Assembly (NCBI GenBank): GCA_023435725.1
Contig: JAEYRD010000166.1
Location: forward strand, 1 to 64,000
Source: Pseudomonadota bacterium
GTDB lineage: Bacteria; Pseudomonadota; Alphaproteobacteria; Rhizobiales; Xanthobacteraceae
DNA length: 64,000 bases
Reading direction: 5' to 3'
The notes beneath the pieces were generated by a model that saw only the letters and a list, made by a program, of their open reading frames with translations, was not told the DNA's origin and ran no database searches. Both the position numbers and the translations under genes were made by a program. Shown here in pieces: positions 8,518 through 16,684 of this stretch. Each line of letters starts with the position of its first letter. Within the stretch, counting starts at the first letter, position 1.

Positions 8518-9174
8518 CTAGGCTCTCTTAAGCATCGCCAGAAGATCCGCGAACTTTTCTCTCATCCGCGCACGATGCGCTTCGCCGTATTCCGTTAGCG
8601 GCTCAGCCTTCAACAGTGTCAGTAGCCGAGTGGCTCGGCTCTGAACTTTGTGCACTTCCTCGAGCGCGAGGCGACGCCATATTGTCGGATCCGGACGCCA
8701 TTGGGTGGCATACGCTCGCCCTTCCGGTCCGAGGCCGACTTCACCCCTGAGCCACCTGCGATATGATGAGGAGAGGGACCAAATCGGCACGTCTTCCAAC
8801 GTATCGAAGTAGTCCTCGCCGCTTGCCTCAACTCCAAGCTCGTTCTGGGGTGAAGACGAGCGCCCCAGCATCATCCGTGCGATGATTGCGAGTAGCTCTG
8901 CGCGGAATCGGTCGTTCTTCTTCGGGGTATCGTCACAAAACTGCTGGAGGCCGACTACATAATCCTCAATCGCTTCCCTTTCTTGGGCGCTCAAGAGCGA
9001 GCCGCGGGGCAAGGTCGGAAGGTTCTGATGAAACTTCCCGTCCTTTTCCGATCGCTGCTCGACCATTTTGACCAAGCCGAGCCGCGAGGCGACCCATCCC
9101 GGCAAGGACGGCATCTGAGGCAGTTCCCGCACGTCTGGCAGCACCAGCGGCTCCCGAATGACAATTGAATCCAT
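8518..9174 (-). CDS. Hypothetical protein of an integrated element
   Basis: 218 residues; no family recognised with certainty. The sequence is helical and charged, with a Pro-rich beginning (LVLPDVRELPQMPSLPGW), a central region containing EREAIEDYVVGLQQFC and RAELLAIIARMMLG, and a C-terminal helix with LLTLLKAEPLTEYGEAHRAR. The ATG lies inside the preceding gene's frame and has no good ribosome site, and the two frames overlap by 209 bases. Either it is translated by coupling, or the two frames are one gene separated by a frameshift: upstream codons look natural up to about 9175, and this frame looks natural beyond it. Function unknown. Confidence 0.55.
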   Translation of the reverse strand: MDSIVIREPLVLPDVRELPQMPSLPGWVASRLGLVKMVEQRSEKDGKFHQNLPTLPRGSLLSAQEREAIEDYVVGLQQFCDDTPKKNDRFRAELLAIIARMMLGRSSSPQNELGVEASGEDYFDTLEDVPIWSLSSSYRRWLRGEVGLGPEGRAYATQWRPDPTIWRRLALEEVHKVQSRATRLLTLLKAEPLTEYGEAHRARMREKFADLLAMLKRA

Positions 9175-9568
9175 GTTGCCGTTCCAATGCGTTCAGAATC
9201 CAATTCCGCCAAGTTGCGGACCAATCGCGCTTCGTGGCGCCGGCACCCGACTTGGCGGTCCAATAGTTTGTGAACTTCTCGGCTTCCATCAGCGTGCGTT
9301 CGTTGGTGAGGCCGCGCACTATGGCGAATTGAAAGTCGTCTGGGGCCGGACACCAGTTGAGAGGCAGGCGGCAACCGCGAGCTTGGTTTTGCTTCCGACT
9401 AGACTGTACTCGCCTGCTGGCCCGCTCGAGAGCAGCAACCAATTGTACTGCACCATCGATTGAGCCCCCGCGCTCGAAGTACGCCTCTAGCTCTTGAGCA
9501 ATCGGCGTCAATCGGGGAGAGGAGTTTCCTGCTATGAAGAGGTCAGCATCTTCAGGGTCGGTTGTCAT
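8966..9568 (-). CDS. Replication-initiator-like protein, possibly frameshifted
   Basis: 200 residues as read. Residues 60-135 contain EKFTNYWTAKSGAGATKRDW and SATWRNWILNA, close to the conserved tail of phage- and ICE-type replication/primosomal proteins (pattern (F)..YW..K.G....K.DW.ATWRNW). The N-terminal part (LTPIAQELEAYFERGGS) is acidic and helical. After about residue 135 the composition turns Ala/Gly/Arg-rich and looks like an out-of-frame reading of the 8518-9174 gene. The authentic product therefore probably ends near 9160 or continues in the other frame. It is followed by the hypothetical gene and preceded by an AlpA-like gene, a typical arrangement for an integrated element's control and replication module. 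Confidence 0.5.
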   Translation of the reverse strand: MTTDPEDADLFIAGNSSPRLTPIAQELEAYFERGGSIDGAVQLVAALERASRRVQSSRKQNQARGCRLPLNWCPAPDDFQFAIVRGLTNERTLMEAEKFTNYWTAKSGAGATKRDWSATWRNWILNALERQHGFNCHSGAAGAARRAGTASDAVLAGMGRLAARLGQNGRAAIGKGREVSSEPSDLAPRLALERPRKGSD

Positions 9569-9590
9569 GTTCTGCGGTCTGCGGAATCGC

Positions 9591-9788
9591 CTACCCTGCC
9601 CGACGGTGCCCGTCAGTCCATTCCACGAGATCTTGCTGTCGATACCGAACGGCGCGTCCTAGCTTAATGAAGGAAGGGCCGGAGCCGATCCGTCGCCAGG
9701 CCTGCAAAGTTCGAAATGAGATTGAGAGCAAGCGCGCGGCCTGCTTCTCGTTGAGCAGGACAATGTTGTCAAACTCAGTCGTAGCCAT
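9591..9788 (-). CDS. AlpA/excisionase-type helix-turn-helix protein
   Basis: 65 residues. The start is supported by GAGGAGG about 6 bases upstream. It reads LLNEKQAARLLSISFRTLQA (helix-turn-helix), then RRIGSGPSFIKLG and the basic wing AVRYRQQDLVEW, the complete small HTH_17/AlpA fold. In prophages and integrative elements such proteins act as excisionases or activators of the integrase. It lies 22 bp upstream of the replication-initiator-like gene on the same strand, so they are probably cotranscribed. The only recombinase in the window is a serine enzyme at 11516, transcribed the other way; whether the two belong to one element is unknown. Confidence 0.8.
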   Translation of the reverse strand: MATTEFDNIVLLNEKQAARLLSISFRTLQAWRRIGSGPSFIKLGRAVRYRQQDLVEWTDGHRRAG

Positions 9789-9933
9789 CGGAACCTCCTC
9801 GAGCGCGATCCATTACGTTTCAGCACCTTGAGGAGTAATTAGATGAAGTGCCGGATCCAACCAGCTGCACATCCGAATTGGGCAGTTCGGTATGCGCGCA
9901 CGTCCGAATTGGCGAGTTCGGTGCAGATTTTTG

Positions 9934-10704
9934 TTAGAGCCGCTCGCCGGCCTCTTTCAAAGCCAGACGCAATTGATCGGAAATCGTCTTTGCGACTAGC
10001 GGCGCGCAGCCGGGAGACTGATTCGCTCTTGCTTCATTGACCGCGACCTCGATCTTTTTCGCCGTGTTGGAAAATTGACCTTTTAGGTTCGGATGCTGCT
10101 GCCAAAACTCCCGCGCGATTTCCAAGATCAACTTCCGCTGAGTCGCCCCCAATTCCTTTTTGACCTTCGACCCCTTCGCTAAATTGCCTCTTGATCTCTC
10201 CCCATCGAGGGCTAGCTCGTTGAGCTCTCCGACGGTGGAGTGGAGATGATGTAAATACGCTAGCCGAAAAATATCGTCTAATTCGTCGTCGTTGAACCGG
10301 GCCAATACTCCATTTATCGCATGCAAATATTCCGCTGCTAACCGATCTTCCGTCAACGGCTCGGTGTACGCTTCAGCTAGTTCAAACCAAAGATCTTCAT
10401 CGGCCACCTCTCCGTGCTCCTCAACAACATAGCCGCCGTCGAGCTCCCTTGGCATGACTGGCCACTTGTCAGTCGGAAGATCCTTCGCATCCAAATGGGC
10501 GCGCGATCGCTCGGCGTGCATCATCAATGCCACTTTGCCGTTGGGACGGAAAATTGGCTTGTGCAACTTCTCCGAGGCATCAACCACCTCGATATCCCGC
10601 AAGAATCCTCGCTTTCGGTGGGATACGACAATGAAGCCATCCTTTGAGTATGAAAGCTCGTTCATTCGCTCGAGGGGAATCTCGTCCTGTTTAGCCTTCG
10701 CCAT
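9934..10704 (-). CDS. Hypothetical protein
   Basis: 256 residues from the ATG at 10704; a TTG at 10740 would add 12 residues. No family recognised. The N-terminal third is mixed beta (SKDGFIVVSHRKRGFLRD), with HKPIFRPNGKVALMMHAERS following. The middle is acidic (VVEEHGEVADEDLWFELAEAY). The C-terminal 120 residues are helical and basic. No signal peptide or membrane segment is seen, so it is presumably cytoplasmic. It is on the same strand as the AlpA/replication genes, about 150 bp upstream, and divergent from the recombinase cassette. It may be part of the same integrated element; function unknown. Confidence 0.6.
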   Translation of the reverse strand: MAKAKQDEIPLERMNELSYSKDGFIVVSHRKRGFLRDIEVVDASEKLHKPIFRPNGKVALMMHAERSRAHLDAKDLPTDKWPVMPRELDGGYVVEEHGEVADEDLWFELAEAYTEPLTEDRLAAEYLHAINGVLARFNDDELDDIFRLAYLHHLHSTVGELNELALDGERSRGNLAKGSKVKKELGATQRKLILEIAREFWQQHPNLKGQFSNTAKKIEVAVNEARANQSPGCAPLVAKTISDQLRLALKEAGERL

Positions 10705-10887
10705 GACAACCGACCCGGTGATTCGCGTGCTGACCCGCAATTAAGCGCAACTGGTCGCCGCCAATACAACTCAATTTGCAAATCATCCACGGCGACTGAC
10801 TGCGATGCTTCACGTTTGACGCCCATCAAATGCGGAAATTCAAAAATTGCCTAGCGCGCGCGTGCCGGGGAATGCAGTTATCCGGGT

Positions 10888-11079
10888 ATGCATTCGAAAG
10901 CACCCCATAGCAATCGGGACGACTTAGCAGAAGTAGCCAGCATTTTGGCCGCCGGCCTTCTGCGTGTTCTAGACCGGAAGTCCAGTCGAAATTTGGCGCG
11001 TAACGCAAAATCTCTGCTCGACTGTGGCGGGGCCTCCGGGGGTGATGTCGCTCGCAAAGCCGAGGAAACCACCCCGTGA
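10888..11079 (+). CDS. Small protein of the recombinase cassette
   Basis: 63 residues: a Ser/Arg-containing N-terminus, a helix AEVASILAAGLLRVLDRK and a polar tail. Its TGA overlaps the GTG start of the DUF2924 gene (GTGA), which argues for real translation and coupling. Small proteins of this sort with an L(A).ILA.GLLR.L.RK core commonly precede the DUF2924/serine-recombinase pair in rhizobial islands. Biochemical role unknown. A ribosome site is not obvious before the ATG at 10888. Confidence 0.65.
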   Translation: MHSKAPHSNRDDLAEVASILAAGLLRVLDRKSSRNLARNAKSLLDCGGASGGDVARKAEETTP

Positions 11080-11519
11080 AAGATACCGTTTTGACCCAGC
11101 TGGCGGCCCTGAAAGGTGCCCCGGCCCCCGTTTTAAAAGCCCGCTGGCGCGAGCTTTTTGACTCCGAACCGCCGGCCTACAACCGCCGCTTCCTGGAGAG
11201 CCGGCTAGCCTACCGCATTCAGGAATTGGCCTACGGCGGACTGTCCCGCGAAACCACAGAACGGGTCAAAGCCATGGCCAAACAGTATGCCGACCAGAAG
11301 CCTGCGGACCGCAAAGCTCGGCCACTTTTGCGCCCCATCGCCGGGACGAAATTGATCCGCGAATGGGAGGGCGTGGAGCACTGCGTCACCGTCCGACATG
11401 ACGATTTCGAGTACCTGGGTCGCCCCTACAAATCCCTCTCTTCAGTGGCCCGCCAAATCACCGGCACCAAATGGAATGGCTGGGTTTTCTTTGGCTTGAA
11501 GAACTCGCTGAGCAAATGA
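11076..11519 (+). CDS. DUF2924 domain protein
   Basis: 147 residues starting with GTG at 11076 inside the stop of the preceding gene; its own TGA overlaps the recombinase ATG (ATGA). The sequence shows the DUF2924 hallmarks: LFDSEPPAYNRRFLESRLAYR near residue 30, then a basic helix, then GTKLIREWEGVEHCVTV and GRPYKSLSSVARQITGTKWNG at the C-terminus. The latter is a SAWADEE/RAMA-like small beta module often seen in DNA-associated proteins. DUF2924 genes are nearly always directly upstream of large serine recombinases in alphaproteobacteria, so it is probably a DNA-binding accessory factor for recombination. This is inferred from association; no activity is established. Confidence 0.85.
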   Translation: MKDTVLTQLAALKGAPAPVLKARWRELFDSEPPAYNRRFLESRLAYRIQELAYGGLSRETTERVKAMAKQYADQKPADRKARPLLRPIAGTKLIREWEGVEHCVTVRHDDFEYLGRPYKSLSSVARQITGTKWNGWVFFGLKNSLSK

Positions 11520-12901
11520 CCTCCCGAAACTCGCCGAAGCGCCGAGCGAGCCCATTCGCCAGCTCATACGACCGAGCAGGCTCGGACCGGTCCTCCGCGG
11601 TTCGGAAAATCCGGTGTGCGGTGTATACTCGCAAGTCGAGCGAGGAAGGCCTCGACATGGACTTCAACTCGCTTGACGCCCAAAGGGAGTCCTGTGAGGC
11701 CTACATCACGAGCCAGCGGGCTGAGGGCTGGTCACCGGTCTTGGACCGTTATGATGATGGCGGCTTTTCGGGAGGCACGCTCGAACGACCGGCGCTAAAG
11801 CGGCTTCTGACAGACGTCAAAGCCGGTAAGATCGACGTCATTGTAGTCTACAAGATTGACCGCCTCTCGCGCTCGATGCTGGACTTCCTCAACCTTGTCG
11901 AATTGTTCGAAGGCCATGGGGTGACCTTCGTTTCCGTCACCCAATCCTTCAACACCAAGGATGCCATGGGCCGGATGGCCCTAAACATCCTGGTCACATT
12001 TGCGCAGTTCGAGCGGGAGCTGATCGGAGAGCGAATCCGCGACAAGGTCGCGGCCTCTCGCAAGCGCGGCAAATGGATGGGTGGCTGGACGCCGCTTGGC
12101 TATGAAGTCCGCGACCGGAAACTACTTATCCATGAGGCTGATGCTGAACGGGTCAGAGCCATCTTCCGGCGGTTCGTCCGGCTAAAGTCCGCAACCCTTT
12201 TGGCCCGCGAACTGGTCGCAGCCGGCGAGCGGAATCGTTACGGGCACCTCTTGGACAAAGGCGTCCTCTACAAAATACTCAACAACCGCGTCTACATTGG
12301 CGAAGCTGTTCACAAGGGCACTGCGTATCCCGGCGAACACGAGGCGATCATTGATCGCAAACTCTGGGATCAGGTCCACTCTATTCTCACGGTGAGCCCG
12401 CGCAAACGCGCCGCCAACGCCCGCGCGCAAACCCCTGCACTTCTGAAAGGCCTGCTCTTCGGTCCCGACGGCGCCGCGATGTCACCCACGCACACCCGAA
12501 AGTCCGGTCGGCTCTATCGCTACTACATCAGCCAGACTGCAATGAAGCAGGGACGGTCCGACTGCCCGGTCAAGTTAGCCCCCGCCGCCGAGCTCGAACG
12601 AATCATCATCGATCAGGTCCGTCTGCTTTTGCAAACGCCGGAAGTCATCGTTCAGACCTGGCGCGCGTTGCGTAAGCAGCGCGCCGAGGTCAGCGAAACC
12701 GAAGTCCGCAATGCACTCCTCGGGTTTGACGAGCTCTGGAATGAGCTGTTTCCTGCAGAACAGGCCCGTATCGTCGAGCTCCTAGTCGAACGGATCGACC
12801 TTGGCGCGGGAAAACTCGACATCACCTTGAAGATCGACGGGCTGAGCTCGCTCTCCTCGGAATTGCAACGACAGGCAACATTTCAGGAAGCCGCCGAATG
12901 A
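11516..12901 (+). CDS. Large serine recombinase (resolvase/invertase family)
   Basis: 461 residues from the ATG at 11516, which overlaps the DUF2924 stop. The catalytic resolvase domain (about 30-190) begins AVYTRKSSEEG with nucleophile Ser41, followed by DRYDDGGFSGGTLERP and IDRLSRS. The recombinase DNA-binding domain contains GWTPLGYEV and LYKILNNRVYIGE. The usual zinc-ribbon cysteines are missing (LFGPDGAAMSPTHTRKSG...YYIS), as is normal for this rhizobial subgroup. The C-terminal helices are partly coiled coil. It should catalyse integration/excision of the host element between att sites through a Ser-DNA intermediate. The four-gene cassette (10888-13350) is a single translationally coupled unit. 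The attachment sites were not identified. Confidence 0.92.
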   Translation: MTSRNSPKRRASPFASSYDRAGSDRSSAVRKIRCAVYTRKSSEEGLDMDFNSLDAQRESCEAYITSQRAEGWSPVLDRYDDGGFSGGTLERPALKRLLTDVKAGKIDVIVVYKIDRLSRSMLDFLNLVELFEGHGVTFVSVTQSFNTKDAMGRMALNILVTFAQFERELIGERIRDKVAASRKRGKWMGGWTPLGYEVRDRKLLIHEADAERVRAIFRRFVRLKSATLLARELVAAGERNRYGHLLDKGVLYKILNNRVYIGEAVHKGTAYPGEHEAIIDRKLWDQVHSILTVSPRKRAANARAQTPALLKGLLFGPDGAAMSPTHTRKSGRLYRYYISQTAMKQGRSDCPVKLAPAAELERIIIDQVRLLLQTPEVIVQTWRALRKQRAEVSETEVRNALLGFDELWNELFPAEQARIVELLVERIDLGAGKLDITLKIDGLSSLSSELQRQATFQEAAE

Positions 12902-13350
12902 ACCGGCCGACGACGATTACGCTGGGCAAGATTAGCCGGCCCAAGTTGAGCCGCGACGGCCGCACCATGGTCGTCAGCATCCCGATTTCATTCCGCCGGC
13001 AGGGTGGCCGCAAGCGAGTGGTGACTCCGGCAAATGCACCTGCGTGGTCGCATCCGCTGCCCAAGGTCGATAATACGCTCATCAAGGCTGTCGTGCGCGC
13101 TCATCGCTGGCGCAGCATGCTTGAGTCGAACCTGTTTGCCTCGGTACGCGAGTTGGCCAAGGCGGAGACGATCAACGAGTCCTATCTGTGCCGGGTGCTC
13201 CGGCTTACGCTGCTCTCGCCAACACTTACTGAGGCCATCCTGAATGGCCTTCAGCCAGAAGGGCTCGACTTGGCACAGCTCTTGAAATCCATTCCGGCGG
13301 AATGGGACCAGCAGCGGAGGCTGTTCTCAGAAGCGATCCAGAGCACCTGA
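12898..13350 (+). CDS. Recombinase-associated hypothetical protein
   Basis: 150 residues; its ATG overlaps the recombinase TGA (ATGA). The N-terminus is a basic beta-rich segment (SRDGRTMVVSIPISFRRQGG), then RAHRWRSMLESNLFASVREL and a helix-turn-helix-like stretch (AKAETINESYLCRVLRLTLL) followed by LTEAILNGLQP. Genes like this commonly follow serine recombinases in rhizobial islands, and the HTH-like part suggests DNA binding. It may be an accessory or directionality factor, but no activity has been established from sequence. Confidence 0.7.
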   Translation: MNRPTTITLGKISRPKLSRDGRTMVVSIPISFRRQGGRKRVVTPANAPAWSHPLPKVDNTLIKAVVRAHRWRSMLESNLFASVRELAKAETINESYLCRVLRLTLLSPTLTEAILNGLQPEGLDLAQLLKSIPAEWDQQRRLFSEAIQST

Positions 13351-13561
13351 AGAAACTCGGAAGAATTATTCCGAATGCGAAAAATTCTTTTGGCGGGCGG
13401 ATTCGCACATCGAATGTTATGGAATTTATTCGGAAGGTAACACCTCGGCGACCAAAGCTTATAGGTCCAAGCGCTCAGCCGACTCGCGAGGTACGAAGCT
13501 CAAATACCTCTGCCCGAAACTCTCATCTCGATAGTGAACACTAGGTGCAAACAAGCGCTCG

Positions 13562-13867
13562 CTAATGCTTGGTTGTAAGCGTCGCTGCTATTGCAAGGAG
13601 AAACACGAAGCCGACGATTAGAAGGAGGATTCTGCGCCTGAGAACCCGCTGCGCATCAAATCGCTGCCCACAAGATGGACAGAGTGTTCGCAGACCGAAA
13701 TAGGTTCTGGCGGAAGGAAGCTTGCCGCCGGCAATAACGGCCAAGACTGCTAATAAAATCGTTGGTGGCGAACTGAATAAACCCGCTACGCTTGTCCCAG
13801 TCCTAACGTTTCTACGGACGCCCTGCCCTTTTGCTAAAGACGCTCCACAATGATAGCAGCCCGCCAT
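13562..13867 (-). CDS. Small membrane protein with split zinc ribbon
   Basis: 101 residues. Two CxxC pairs (CYHC at the N-terminus, CPSC after residue 65) can together bind one zinc. They flank a hydrophobic segment (about 28-48). A second hydrophobic helix (RRRILLLIVGFVFLLAIAATL) closes the protein after an arginine patch. It is the last gene of the leftward kinase operon, 12 bp after the kinase stop. Its position suggests a membrane adaptor for the kinase/phosphatase/vWA module. No known family was recognised, and a housekeeping zinc-ribbon membrane protein cannot be excluded. Confidence 0.65.
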   Translation of the reverse strand: MAGCYHCGASLAKGQGVRRNVRTGTSVAGLFSSPPTILLAVLAVIAGGKLPSARTYFGLRTLCPSCGQRFDAQRVLRRRILLLIVGFVFLLAIAATLTTKH

Positions 13868-13879
13868 GCCTGAACCTCA

Positions 13880-16684
13880 CTATCTACATCGATAGTATGT
13901 TGCATTACCCTTAGCGCTCGACCAAGACAGCGCTACCCCAGAAACGGCGAAACTAATCGTCGCTGGCCATCTATCCGCACCAACCTGACAATGGCCTCGC
14001 ACCGTCCAGCCAGATCGACTAGGAAGGAAGGCATCGAACGTGCAGACGCCTCCCTCAGTCCGAGCCTCTTGAGCCGAGATCGTAAGCTGAGTGCCCTGCG
14101 CACATGCCGCATCGGTAGCCCAGCTGCCCAGAAATGAGCGATTACGAGCGATTGCTTGAGGCGATTGCAACGCCTGAGTTGTCATCGCGTCCAAACGGCT
14201 GTCTGGCGGCAAGTGATTGACGATCTTAAATTCCCGCAACCCGCTAAGCGCGGTGGTGCTCCAGGAGGACTCAACAGACGCGGTAAACCCCAGGTCCTTC
14301 AGCCGACCAATCGCAGGATCAGGGGTGACGGTGTTCGGGACGGTTTGAGCGACGCCTAGGTTGGGATTAGTTGGTAGCTGCGGTGGAGGTTTAACCTCAC
14401 GGGGTGGATCGAGCGGTGGCACCACCAGGGGAGCAACTGCCGCTTCTATCTTCTGCGGCTCCTGAGGAAGACGCTCGACTCGCGGCGGGGCCTGTTGCAC
14501 CGAATTTCCAACCTGCGGCGTTACCGTGGGTTGCGCAGGCATCTTACCAGGCAAACTCACGTTGGGCGGACTGCTGCTAGTTGCGGTCGAGATATTCGGA
14601 GCCGCTGTAGGCGCGCTCGTCGAAGATCGAGGCGGAGGAGGCGCTGAAGGTACCGAGGCGGCACTCGGGCCACTGCTATTTGCGCCGGCGACGATGAATG
14701 CAGCGAAGCACGCTACTCCAAATACCCAACGTCGAGCGGCGACATCACCGAACACCCGCACCTTTTCGTCGGCTTCGGCTTGCTTGAATTCCACCCAGAT
14801 CGCCCGCGCCCGATTGGTAAGATCGGTCCGCGATCGCCCGATTTCCGCCGCAGCTGTCCTGATAGCGATCAAATCAGCCTTCAACGCGGTGTCAAGATTA
14901 ATGCGCCTTTGGGCAATGTCGGACTTCACTTGAGCGATATCGCTGGGATTAACCGGCTGACTTGGATTGAAGACAAAGCGTCGCTCAAGATCCGAACGCC
15001 ATGACAGCAGAAGTCCAGCCGTCGCAGGTCCGAAGCCTGGAATTTGCTCGATCCGTTGCCGTGAGATATCCGCCGCAGTATCAATCCCGTGCGACCGCAA
15101 CGTCGCTTTTCTCGCGCTACCGACGCTCTTAATTTTCGCGCTTACGAGGCTAAACCGCTCGAGAAAATACTTAAGTTGCATCTCCCGCTGCCTGCGTGAC
15201 AAATCCGCTAAACGCCGCGCTTCTTCGTTCGGGAGATCGTTGTATTCGCGAATTCTCAGCTCGGATTGTCGTCTTGCTTCGTTGAAGCGCGATGCATCTC
15301 CCTCGGTTCTGTAGCGCTGATCTACCTGATCCCAAGCTTGCTTGAGCTGATGCGAGCGAGGACCCTTGGCGTGCAGTTGCTTCGGATTTCTAAGCGCAAA
15401 ATATGCGGCCGCAGCGAGGCCTCCTAGGCCAATCAAAGGGGGAACATACCCCAGCCTCAAAAGGACTGCCGCTGCAACTCCGCCAAGTGTCGCCAGCACG
15501 TATTGTCCCGAGGAACTATCGAGCGCACCCTTGTTTTGAACGCTCGGCGCGCTCTGAACGGCCGGCATTGCAGAATGTAGTGACGGCGCAGTTCCCGGAT
15601 CAGTCACCCCACGGATCGCGGCGATGAGTTGGCCGAGATCCAGCGGGGTCGTCGGATTGATGATGAGCGGGGATGGAAATGCAATGAAGCCTGGGATGGC
15701 CTTTTCGAGCCCGCACCAAGGGCAGTTTGGTGCCGACGAGAAATAGAAGTGCCCCGCCGAGGCCGTGCACTTAACTAGCTGCGTCTCAGCTCGCTGCAAA
15801 AGCGAGATCCAGTCAGCCGGTTTGGGTCGGCCGCCATTTGCTCCGCCTGGCCCGAAGCAGGCTTCAAATGCGGTCGCCAGCTCCCGCGGGACATAGGAGA
15901 GCGTCGGTGCGAAAGGTGGAGGCTCGGTTTGAGTGCGGGACTTATCCGAGGAGTACGCAAATCGGTACTCAGCTATCGCCCGCTCCTCGGGCATGTCGCC
16001 GCGACCAAGATATCGACCAGAAAATGGATGCCGCCCCAGAAACAGCAAACTGAAGATAGCTACGCCCAATCCAAAAGCGTCGTGGTTTGGCGTCCGATTT
16101 ATATTCTCGAGCGACTTCCCCTGCAATTCTGGAGGCGTGTAGTCCGGCACGCCCACCGCGCAGTAGAAAGTCTTCCCGTCCTTTGAGAACTGAAATGAAT
16201 CGCAGTCAATGAGAGTCGCGGTAGCGTCGGCGCCAACCAAAATACCAGAGTGATTTAGATCGCCTACAACGCAGCCGGTCGAATGCACGGCGGCAACCGC
16301 TCGTGCAATATTCAAGGCTGTTCGAAGTAACAACCGATAGTCAGCGTTCGGAAACTCATTCCGCCGACTTGCTGGCGAGTACAACTGGTGAACCGGCTTT
16401 TGCTTCCCGATGCGCCGCATCGTGAAGCCGGCGAACGTGCCAGCGCCCTCATATAATGGAGAAAGGGGGAATGCCGCATTGGATACTTGGGTTTGTATTC
16501 CACTAGCGACCATAGCGGCGATCTTTTGTTGCCGCTCCCGTGCCTTATCGGGGTGGTAAATTTTGGCTACAAGGTCCGGCTCGCCGACTATCTCGAAGAC
16601 AGCACCTTCGCCGCCGCGCCCCAACAGCTTACCTAGCGGGACCGCCTTCCTCTGCTGATCAAATATGGTCTTGAGGCGCGACAT
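13880..16684 (-). CDS. Membrane-spanning kinase-like protein with HhH domain (YegI/TerY-P kinase type)
   Basis: About 934 residues from the ATG at 16684 (an upstream ATG at 16723 is possible). A kinase fold spans residues 15-290: Gly loop LGRGGEGAVF, LVAKIY Lys about 41, catalytic loop VVGDLNHSGILV and LIDCDSFQF in place of DFG. The HRD His/Arg and the metal-binding Asn are replaced, as I recall is usual in YegI-like kinases, so activity is uncertain. A C...H...CPWC zinc site (306-324) precedes a double membrane segment (395-430), a coiled coil and a helix-hairpin-helix (525-570, IEQIPGFGPATAGLLL). A third membrane helix (about 650-668), a Pro-rich linker, a peptidoglycan-binding-like segment and a beta-rich C-terminus with four Cys follow. 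Its start overlaps the phosphatase gene. Confidence 0.85.
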   Translation of the reverse strand: MSRLKTIFDQQRKAVPLGKLLGRGGEGAVFEIVGEPDLVAKIYHPDKARERQQKIAAMVASGIQTQVSNAAFPLSPLYEGAGTFAGFTMRRIGKQKPVHQLYSPASRRNEFPNADYRLLLRTALNIARAVAAVHSTGCVVGDLNHSGILVGADATATLIDCDSFQFSKDGKTFYCAVGVPDYTPPELQGKSLENINRTPNHDAFGLGVAIFSLLFLGRHPFSGRYLGRGDMPEERAIAEYRFAYSSDKSRTQTEPPPFAPTLSYVPRELATAFEACFGPGGANGGRPKPADWISLLQRAETQLVKCTASAGHFYFSSAPNCPWCGLEKAIPGFIAFPSPLIINPTTPLDLGQLIAAIRGVTDPGTAPSLHSAMPAVQSAPSVQNKGALDSSSGQYVLATLGGVAAAVLLRLGYVPPLIGLGGLAAAAYFALRNPKQLHAKGPRSHQLKQAWDQVDQRYRTEGDASRFNEARRQSELRIREYNDLPNEEARRLADLSRRQREMQLKYFLERFSLVSAKIKSVGSARKATLRSHGIDTAADISRQRIEQIPGFGPATAGLLLSWRSDLERRFVFNPSQPVNPSDIAQVKSDIAQRRINLDTALKADLIAIRTAAAEIGRSRTDLTNRARAIWVEFKQAEADEKVRVFGDVAARRWVFGVACFAAFIVAGANSSGPSAASVPSAPPPPRSSTSAPTAAPNISTATSSSPPNVSLPGKMPAQPTVTPQVGNSVQQAPPRVERLPQEPQKIEAAVAPLVVPPLDPPREVKPPPQLPTNPNLGVAQTVPNTVTPDPAIGRLKDLGFTASVESSWSTTALSGLREFKIVNHLPPDSRLDAMTTQALQSPQAIARNRSFLGSWATDAACAQGTQLTISAQEARTEGGVCTFDAFLPSRSGWTVRGHCQVGADRWPATISFAVSGVALSWSSAKGNATYYRCR

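Noticed and set aside
13302..13544. 80-codon frame after the recombinase cassette, with a tRNA-like look near 13480
   Set aside because: Neither a full cloverleaf nor a convincing T-arm could be drawn, and the ATG lies inside the preceding gene; could be an att region but the evidence is too thin.
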